The notes beneath the pieces are model-generated. The model had not been told where the DNA came from, did no database searches, and worked only from the letters and a program-made list of their open reading frames with translations. Below, piece by piece: positions 1 through 4,084 of a stretch of 16,113 nucleotides of DNA (position 1 is its first letter; each line of letters starts with the position of its first letter). The position numbers and the translations under genes are program-made. The stretch is taken from contig NZ_JALXPE010000079.1 in NCBI RefSeq assembly GCF_025143365.1, forward strand, positions 1 to 16,113. Direction: 5' to 3'. The stretch is from Microbacterium sp. p3-SID336 (GTDB taxonomy: Bacteria > Actinomycetota > Actinomycetes > Actinomycetales > Microbacteriaceae).

Positions 1-145
1 CTCCGACGACGACGAGCACGACTCCGACGACGAAGGCGACTCCGACGACGAAGGCGACTCCGAGGACGACGCGGTAGACGCGGACGAGCCCGAGGACGAC
101 GACGCCGACGCCCGCGGGGCAGGCGTCGGCGACGAGGAGGAGTGA
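1..145 (+). CDS. C-terminal fragment of a protein with a highly acidic tail (possibly DUF3027)
   Basis: The reading frame is open from base 2 to a TGA at 143-145, and its start lies outside the window. The visible 47 residues are almost entirely Asp, Glu, Gly, Ser and Ala, beginning SDDDEHDSDDEGDSDDEGDS and ending GVGDEEE. Such tails are usually disordered and no catalytic residue is visible. The frame is convergent with serC and the two stop codons are only about ten bases apart. From memory, Microbacteriaceae often carry a DUF3027 protein with an Asp/Glu-rich tail beside serC, which is a plausible identity. That is an inference from neighbourhood, because the diagnostic N-terminal domain is not in the window. 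An acidic tail of any other protein would look the same. Confidence 0.6.
   Translation, partial: SDDDEHDSDDEGDSDDEGDSEDDAVDADEPEDDDADARGAGVGDEEE
20..70 (+). repeat. 18-base in-frame tandem repeat in the acidic tail
   Basis: The unit GACTCCGACGACGAAGGC occurs exactly at 20-37 and 38-55, followed by a partly diverged third copy at 56-70. Each unit encodes DSDDEG, so copy changes keep the frame. Slippage could vary the tail length between strains. Confidence 0.85.
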
Positions 146-149
146 CCTC

Positions 150-165
150 GGGCGGTCAGCCGCCC
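150..165. terminator. Short hairpin across the convergent gene ends, possible weak terminator
   Basis: GGGCGG at 150-155 and CCGCCC at 160-165 form a perfect six-pair stem with a TCAG loop. It covers the serC stop codon and lies just after the stop of the convergent acidic-tail gene. No T-run follows on either strand, so terminator function is only a suggestion from position and symmetry. Confidence 0.35.
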
Positions 166-1268
166 AGGTTCTCCAGCACGTAGTCGATCGAGCGGGTCAG
201 CTGCCGGACGTCGTCCGGGTCGATGGAGACGAACGTGGCGACCCGGAGCTGGTTGCGCCCGAGCTTGCGGTACGGCTCCGTGTCGACGATGCCGTTGGCG
301 CGAAGGGTCTTCGCGATGGCGGCGGCATCGATGCTCTCGTCGAAGTCGATCGTGGCCACGACGGGGGAGCGGTGCGACGGGTCGGAGACGAACGGGGTCG
401 CGACGGACGATGCCTCCGCCCAGTCGTAGAGCACCGACGAGGACTCGGCCGTGCGCGAGGCGGCCCACCCGAGACCGCCGTTGTCGAGGATCCAGCGCAG
501 CTGGCTGTCGAGCAGGTGCAGCGTGGTGAGCGCCGGCGTGTTCAGGGTCTGGTTCAGGCGTGAGTTGTCGACGGCGTGCTTGAGGCTGAGGAACTCGGGG
601 ATGTACCGGCCGGACGCGGCGATCCGCTCGATCCGCTCCACCGCGGCGGGGGAGACGGCGGCGAACCACAGGCCGCCGTCCGAGCCGAGGTTCTTCTGCG
701 GGGCGAAGTAGTACACGTCGGCCTGTGCCACGTCGAACTCGATGCCGCCGGCGGCGCTGGTCGCGTCGATCACCGTCAGCGCCCCCTCGGCGGCGACGCG
801 GGAGATCGGCGCCGCGACGCCCGTGGAGGTCTCGTTGTGCGGCCAGGCGTACACGTCGATGCCCTCGACGACCTCCGCCGCCGTGCGCGAGCCGGGCTCC
901 GCCTTGCGGACGTCCGGTGCCTCGAGCCAGGGGGCGCCCGCTGCCGCGGCGAACTTGCCGCCGAACTCGCCGAACACGAGGTTCTGCGCACGCCGCTCGA
1001 TGAGACCGAAGGCGGCGGCGTCCCAGAAGGCGGTCGAGCCGCCGTTGCCGAGCAGGATCTCGTAGCCCTCGGGGATGCGGAAGAGGGCGGCGAGCTGCTC
1101 CCGTACGCTCCCGACCAGGTTCTTCACCGGCGCCTGGCGATGCGAGGTGCCGAGGATCGATGACCCCGACGACAGGAGCGCCTCCAGCTGCGCGGGGCGC
1201 ACTTTCGAGGGACCGCAGCCGAAGCGGCCGTCAGCGGGCAGGAGGTCACCGGGAATCTCGATCGCCAT
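156..1268 (-). CDS. serC: Phosphoserine aminotransferase SerC
   Basis: This is a PLP-dependent class V aminotransferase of 370 residues. It converts 3-phosphohydroxypyruvate and glutamate to O-phosphoserine and 2-oxoglutarate, the second step of serine synthesis, in the cytoplasm. The N-terminal substrate and phosphate loop reads FGCGPSKVR (about 16-24). SHRQAPVKN (42-50) is the conserved region after it, and GNGGSTAFWDA (74-84) contributes to the cofactor pocket. Asp168 in VIDATSAAGG pairs with the pyridine nitrogen, and Lys192 in APQKNLGSDGG is the expected Schiff-base lysine. The length fits the actinobacterial SerC subgroup. The ATG at 1268 lies six bases after a TAGAAT -10 element, so the mRNA is probably leaderless and this start is well supported. 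The gene is transcribed alone, away from the DtxR-type regulator. Confidence 0.96.
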   Translation of the reverse strand: MAIEIPGDLLPADGRFGCGPSKVRPAQLEALLSSGSSILGTSHRQAPVKNLVGSVREQLAALFRIPEGYEILLGNGGSTAFWDAAAFGLIERRAQNLVFGEFGGKFAAAAGAPWLEAPDVRKAEPGSRTAAEVVEGIDVYAWPHNETSTGVAAPISRVAAEGALTVIDATSAAGGIEFDVAQADVYYFAPQKNLGSDGGLWFAAVSPAAVERIERIAASGRYIPEFLSLKHAVDNSRLNQTLNTPALTTLHLLDSQLRWILDNGGLGWAASRTAESSSVLYDWAEASSVATPFVSDPSHRSPVVATIDFDESIDAAAIAKTLRANGIVDTEPYRKLGRNQLRVATFVSIDPDDVRQLTRSIDYVLENLGG

Positions 1269-1274
1269 GCGTCG

Positions 1275-1280
1275 ATTCTA
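1275..1280 (-). promoter_or_regulatory. -10 element of serC, leaderless start
   Basis: On the minus strand TAGAAT (1280 to 1275) is followed by six bases and then the serC ATG at 1268. That places the transcription start on or next to the A of the start codon. There is no Shine-Dalgarno sequence. The -35 region is unremarkable. Confidence 0.65.
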
Positions 1281-1335
1281 GGGGGAGCCCCGTCTGCCTC
1301 CTCGTTCCGCGACGATCCGATGTCCGTGCGGGAAT

Positions 1336-1354
1336 GTAGGCTTGCCTAAGAAAT
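1336..1354 (+). promoter_or_regulatory. Palindromic DtxR/IdeR-like box over the probable -10 of the regulator gene
   Basis: TAGGC (1337-1341) and GCCTA (1344-1348) form a perfect inverted repeat separated by TT. The 19 bases match 12 positions of the DtxR/IdeR consensus TTAGGTTAGCCTAACCTAA. TAGGCT at 1337-1342 also fits an actinobacterial -10 (TANNNT), so a bound repressor would cover the promoter of its own gene. GGAGGG at 1357-1362 is the ribosome binding site. Autoregulation is inferred. Confidence 0.5.
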
Positions 1355-1369
1355 TCGGAGGGCCCGCAC

Positions 1370-2071
1370 ATGACCGATCTGATCGACACCACGGAGATGT
1401 ATCTCCGCACCATCCTCGAGCTCGAGGAGGAGAACATCGTGCCGCTGCGCGCGCGCATCTCCGAGCGCCTCGGTCACTCCGGGCCGACGGTCTCGCAGAC
1501 GGTCGGACGGATGGAACGCGACGGCCTGGTCGTCGTCTCCGAGGATCGCACGCTCGAGCTCACGGACGCAGGTCGCCGCAAGGCGGTGGACGTCATGCGC
1601 AAGCACCGGCTCGCCGAGCGCCTGCTGTCGGACGTCATCGGTCTCGACTGGGCGTTCGTGCATGAGGAGGCCTGCCGGTGGGAACACGTGATGAGCGAGC
1701 AGGTGGAGCGTCGCCTCGTGGAGCTGCTCGGCCACCCGACCGAGTCGCCGTACGGCAACCCGATCCCCGGACTCGATCAGCTCGGCGACCTTCCGGCCCG
1801 CACGTTCGACGAGGGTGTCGTCGGGCTGGTCCAGCGGCTGAACGCCGCCGGTGTCCCCGTCGAGGGCACGGTCCGTCGTCTCGCTGAGCCCGCCCAGGTC
1901 GATCCCGAGCTGCTCGAACAGCTCAGGGATGCCGGTGTGGTGCCGGGCGCACGCGGCGACTTCCGCTTCAACGAGGGGTATGTCCTCATCCAGATGGACG
2001 GCAAGGACGAGGGCCTGGAGCTTCCCGTCGAGCTCGCCTCGCACATCTTCCTGGTCGGGGAACCGGCCTGA
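1370..2071 (+). CDS. dtxR: DtxR/IdeR-family metal-dependent transcriptional regulator
   Basis: A 233-residue repressor in the DtxR layout: N-terminal winged helix (about 1-72, recognition region SGPTVSQTVGRMERDGLV), dimerisation and metal-binding domain (73-140), and C-terminal SH3-like FeoA-type domain (about 150-230). The primary-site ligands of DtxR are all present at the same numbers: Met10, Cys102, Glu105 and His106. The ancillary-site residues His79, Glu83 and His98 are also present, and a Glu173/Gln176 pair has the spacing of DtxR Glu170/Gln173. Cys102, where MntR-type proteins usually carry Asp, favours Fe(II) sensing, but manganese remains possible. The ATG at 1370 has GGAGGG seven bases upstream. 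A palindrome over its -10 suggests autoregulation. The gene stands alone, divergent from serC. Confidence 0.92.
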   Translation: MTDLIDTTEMYLRTILELEEENIVPLRARISERLGHSGPTVSQTVGRMERDGLVVVSEDRTLELTDAGRRKAVDVMRKHRLAERLLSDVIGLDWAFVHEEACRWEHVMSEQVERRLVELLGHPTESPYGNPIPGLDQLGDLPARTFDEGVVGLVQRLNAAGVPVEGTVRRLAEPAQVDPELLEQLRDAGVVPGARGDFRFNEGYVLIQMDGKDEGLELPVELASHIFLVGEPA

Positions 2072-2320
2072 TCCCGCCGCGAAATCGCGCTCACCGAGGA
2101 TTGCCAGTTTCCCAGGGTGACATGATCGTTATCTTCCGGTAACCTCGGTCAGGTCCTCAGCGAAGAAGCCCGCTGCGGATGAACCGCGAAGATTCGCCTT
2201 CAGGCTCGTCGTCTTCACGGCAGGAACGCACAAAGTACCCGAAGCTACATTCGTGCCACGAGAGCAGAGTGCCGACGAGCCCGCGCCACCCGAGGCGTGA
2301 AGGCACAGGAGGATCACGTT
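2072..2320 (+). other. Gene-free region upstream of the M23 peptidase
   Basis: I see no credible coding sequence in these 249 bases. GTTA (2128-2131) and TAAC (2140-2143) form a small inverted repeat, GTTATCTTCCGGTAAC. A nested hairpin can form from GCGAA/TTCGC (2160-2164 with 2193-2197) enclosing GCGG/CCGC (2175-2178 with 2184-2187). TTGCCA at 2101 could be a -35, but no convincing -10 is spaced from it. The ribosome binding site AGGAGG is at 2307-2312. Promoter and regulation remain unidentified. Confidence 0.6.
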
Positions 2321-3139
2321 TTGGCCGCAGACATCGAACCGACCGCGAAGAGTGAAGATCGAGTACCCGCCCGCCGCACCGGCGCGAGGGTGAGTGCTCG
2401 CAAGGTCGTCAAACCACTCCGGTCCGTTGCGATCTTCGGTGCCGTCGGCGCCCTGGTCGCCGCCGTCGCCCTTCCCGCGTATGCGGCGTCGAAGCCGGCA
2501 GAGGCCGCCACCACCACGGTGCAGCAGTTGGCCGCGGTCGACGCGCAGTCCCTGGTCGTCGCCTCCGAGGCCACGGCCGCGCCCGTGGTCCGCGGCGCCT
2601 TCTCCGCCACCACGCCGGAGGAGATCGCGAAGAAGAAGGCCGAGGAAGCAGCTGCCGCGCGTGCCGCCGCAGCCGCCACCGCCGCCGCGTCGTCGTCTTC
2701 CTCCCGCTTCAACACCGCCGGTTACGCGCTCACCGCTCCCGGCTCCGGAGAGGTCCGCTACCCGCTTCCGCTCGGCTCCTGGAACGTCAGCCGCACGATC
2801 GGCGGCGGCCACAACGGCATCGACATGCTCGCCCCGGCCGGCACCCCCATCTACGCGGCCGCGGCCGGCGTGGTCCGTGCCTCCGCCGAGAGCATCGGCG
2901 GGTACGGCGTCTGCGTCATGATCGACAGTGTCGTGGGCGGCCAGCGCGTGCAGACGACGTATGGTCACATGCTCTACGGCTCGCGTCAGGTGCAGGCGGG
3001 TCAGAGCGTCGCCGCCGGGCAGCTCATCGGCTACGTCGGCAGCACCGGCCGCTCCACCGCCAACCACCTGCACTTCGAGGTGTGGATCAACGGCGGCCTC
3101 GTCGAGCCGGGTTCCTGGCTCTCCATCAACGCCGGCTGA
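2321..3139 (+). CDS. M23 (LytM-type) zinc metallopeptidase, secreted or membrane-anchored
   Basis: A cell-wall endopeptidase predicted to cut peptidoglycan cross-bridges outside the membrane. I place the start at TTG 2321 because AGGAGG (2307-2312) lies eight bases before it. The upstream in-frame GTG at 2297 has no site of its own, and using it would put AGGAGG inside the gene. The 272-residue product has a basic N-terminus, a hydrophobic segment at about 33-53 ending in ALPAYAAS (signal peptide or anchor), and a charged, Ala-rich linker with KKKAEEAAAARAAAA. An M23 domain follows from about 143 to 265. Zinc and catalytic residues are intact: His164 and Asp168 (HNGID), His216 (YGHM), and His249 and His251 (NHLHFE). 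No SH3 or LysM wall-binding domain is visible. It is monocistronic by appearance. Confidence 0.92.
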   Translation: MAADIEPTAKSEDRVPARRTGARVSARKVVKPLRSVAIFGAVGALVAAVALPAYAASKPAEAATTTVQQLAAVDAQSLVVASEATAAPVVRGAFSATTPEEIAKKKAEEAAAARAAAAATAAASSSSSRFNTAGYALTAPGSGEVRYPLPLGSWNVSRTIGGGHNGIDMLAPAGTPIYAAAAGVVRASAESIGGYGVCVMIDSVVGGQRVQTTYGHMLYGSRQVQAGQSVAAGQLIGYVGSTGRSTANHLHFEVWINGGLVEPGSWLSINAG

Positions 3140-3190
3140 GCGGACACGAGTTCGATCATTCATCTGCCGTTCCGCCCTGCATGCATCGGG

Positions 3191-3209
3191 ATGGGTTAGC
3201 CTGAACCCG
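3191..3209 (+). promoter_or_regulatory. Candidate promoter with a DtxR-box-like palindrome
   Basis: The core GGTTAGCCT is identical to the centre of the DtxR/IdeR consensus, and the 19-base window matches it at 12 positions. GGGTT (3193-3197) and AACCC (3204-3208) form a perfect inverted repeat. TAGCCT (3197-3202) could be a -10 for a short downstream transcript; no good -35 is present. The iron-box reading is an inference. Confidence 0.35.
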
Positions 3210-3233
3210 TCGTCGCACAGGCGGGAGAGGCTG

Positions 3234-3344
3234 ATGGAGCGAATACCGAGCATCCGAACCATGGACGCTCTCGGTCGTCATGTCCTTCAGCATCGCCCGC
3301 TGGGATGCCGCGGTCCTGCCGCGCGCGAAAGGCGCTGTCTCTAG
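3234..3344 (+). CDS. Possible 36-residue small ORF (or the body of a small RNA)
   Basis: An ATG at 3234 follows GGGAG (3223-3227) by six bases and runs to a TAG at 3342 that sits in the loop of a strong terminator. The product would start MERIPSIRTMDALGRHVLQH and end RERRCL. It is basic and carries two cysteines, with no membrane segment and no family I recognise. Against translation, about 61 percent of third codon positions are G or C, well below the neighbouring genes, and rare codons ATA and AGG occur. The positioned start, ribosome site and terminator make a leader peptide, a small protein or a non-coding RNA of roughly 150 nucleotides all possible. It lies between the M23 peptidase and the HNH gene in an otherwise empty 300-base gap. 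Confidence 0.3.
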   Translation: MERIPSIRTMDALGRHVLQHRPLGCRGPAARERRCL

Positions 3345-3356
3345 ACAGCGCCTTTT
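3328..3356 (+). terminator. Strong intrinsic terminator
   Basis: GGCGCTGTCT (3331-3340) pairs perfectly with AGACAGCGCC (3343-3352). Flanking AAA and TTTT extend the stem, and TTTTCT follows. This is the clearest factor-independent terminator in the window. It is symmetric enough to act in both directions. It ends the short unit that begins near 3200. Confidence 0.9.
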
Positions 3357-3408
3357 CTCGTCCCTGCGAACACTCTGCCCTCTGCGCGACCTCGTGTGAG
3401 TCGAGAGT

Positions 3409-3427
3409 GCCGGGAAGCCGTCCCGGC
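3409..3427. promoter_or_regulatory. Perfect inverted repeat just before the HNH gene
   Basis: GCCGGGA (3409-3415) and TCCCGGC (3421-3427) are exact reverse complements around a five-base centre. The repeat ends five bases before the ribosome binding site of the HNH gene. It could be a 5'-UTR hairpin or a repressor operator. No T-run follows, so it is not a typical terminator. Confidence 0.5.
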
Positions 3428-3445
3428 GGATCGAGAGGATGACGA

Positions 3446-3943
3446 ATGCGCACACTGGTCCTGAACGCCGGATACGAGCCGCTGGCGATCGTGTCGTTCA
3501 AACGAGCCCTGGTCCTGGTCATGAACGACAAGGCCACCGTGATCGAGCGCGTGGAGGACGACCCCGTCTGGGGGACTCGCGGCGTCTACGATCGCCCCGC
3601 CGTCATCATCCTCACCCGCTACGTGCGCGTGCCGACGAGTCGACGCGTGCCGGTGACGCGGCGAGGCGTGCTGCGACGCGACGATCACCGCTGCGGGTAC
3701 TGCGGCAAGTCGGCCTCGACGATCGATCACGTGCTTCCGCGGTCGCGCGGCGGAGCGGACTCCTGGGAGAATCTGGTCGCCTGCTGCCTGCGGTGCAACA
3801 ACCTCAAGAGCGATCGCACACCGCAGGAGATGCGCTGGCACCTGCGCTTCACGCCACGACCCCCGCACGGTACCGCCTGGACCGTGCGCGGCTCCGAACG
3901 CAGCGACCCGCGCTGGGAGCCCTACCTCGCGCTCGCGGCGTGA
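3446..3943 (+). CDS. HNH endonuclease family protein
   Basis: A 165-residue protein with a Cys4-type HNH domain at about 80-125. The zinc ligands are CGYC (Cys83, Cys86) and CLRC (Cys114, Cys117). Asp94-His95 (IDHVLPRSRGG) supplies the catalytic histidine, with Asn109 and Asn118 at later HNH positions. The N-terminal 70 residues, beginning MRTLVLNAGYEPL, form the conserved extension of the small stand-alone HNH proteins common on actinobacterial chromosomes. All expected catalytic residues are present, but the natural substrate of this group is not known to me. There is no methylase or phage gene nearby, so a restriction or homing role is not supported. GAGAGGA at 3433-3439 is six bases before the ATG and decides the start over an out-of-frame ATG at 3439. 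Confidence 0.9.
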   Translation: MRTLVLNAGYEPLAIVSFKRALVLVMNDKATVIERVEDDPVWGTRGVYDRPAVIILTRYVRVPTSRRVPVTRRGVLRRDDHRCGYCGKSASTIDHVLPRSRGGADSWENLVACCLRCNNLKSDRTPQEMRWHLRFTPRPPHGTAWTVRGSERSDPRWEPYLALAA

Positions 3944-3976
3944 CGCCCTGTCGCGGGAGGGCGCGCCCCCGTCCCG

Positions 3977-3982
3977 TAGACT
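3977..3982 (+). promoter_or_regulatory. -10 element of the tRNA-Arg gene
   Basis: TAGACT lies eight bases upstream of the tRNA 5' end, giving a transcript that starts one or two bases before the mature tRNA. No consensus -35 is visible at 17-18 bases. Confidence 0.5.
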
Positions 3983-3990
3983 GGGTGCGC

Positions 3991-4064
3991 GCCCTCGTAG
4001 CTCAGCAGGATAGAGCAGCCCTCTCCTAAAGGGCAGGTCGCAGGTTCGAATCCTGTCGAGGGCA
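3991..4064 (+). tRNA. tRNA-Arg, anticodon CCT
   Basis: A 74-base cloverleaf. The acceptor stem GCCCTCG (3991-3997) pairs with CGAGGGC (4057-4063), with A4064 as discriminator. The D-arm is in TAGCTCAGCAGGATAGAGCA. The anticodon stem GCCCT/AGGGC encloses the loop CTCCTAA, giving anticodon CCT, which reads AGG. The T-arm contains GGTTCGAATCC. The 3' CCA is not encoded. No duplicated copy of the 3' end that would mark an integrated element was seen in the window. Confidence 0.97.
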
Positions 4065-4084
4065 CTCTCTCTCCGCCGTGGAGG

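Noticed and set aside
2101..2320. Cyclic di-AMP (ydaO-yuaA) riboswitch upstream of the wall hydrolase
   Set aside because: These occur before actinobacterial hydrolase genes, but the conserved GGGTGAAT and CAGCTAAC-type boxes are absent. GGATGAACC and GAAGCTACA are only loose resemblances. A covariance search could reverse this.
2129..3262. Minus-strand open frame of 377 codons over the M23 gene
   Set aside because: The composition is Gly/Arg-rich without any family signature, and the opposite strand has intact zinc and catalytic motifs. It also spans the non-coding upstream region, which a real gene would not.
3446..3943. HNH protein as part of a restriction, homing or defence system
   Set aside because: There is no methylase, helicase, intron, intein or phage gene next to it. 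It is the common stand-alone chromosomal type.
3971..3990. GC-rich palindromic bases before the tRNA as an HNH terminator
   Set aside because: The GGGCGCGCCC-type symmetry just upstream has no T-run and overlaps the likely tRNA promoter.
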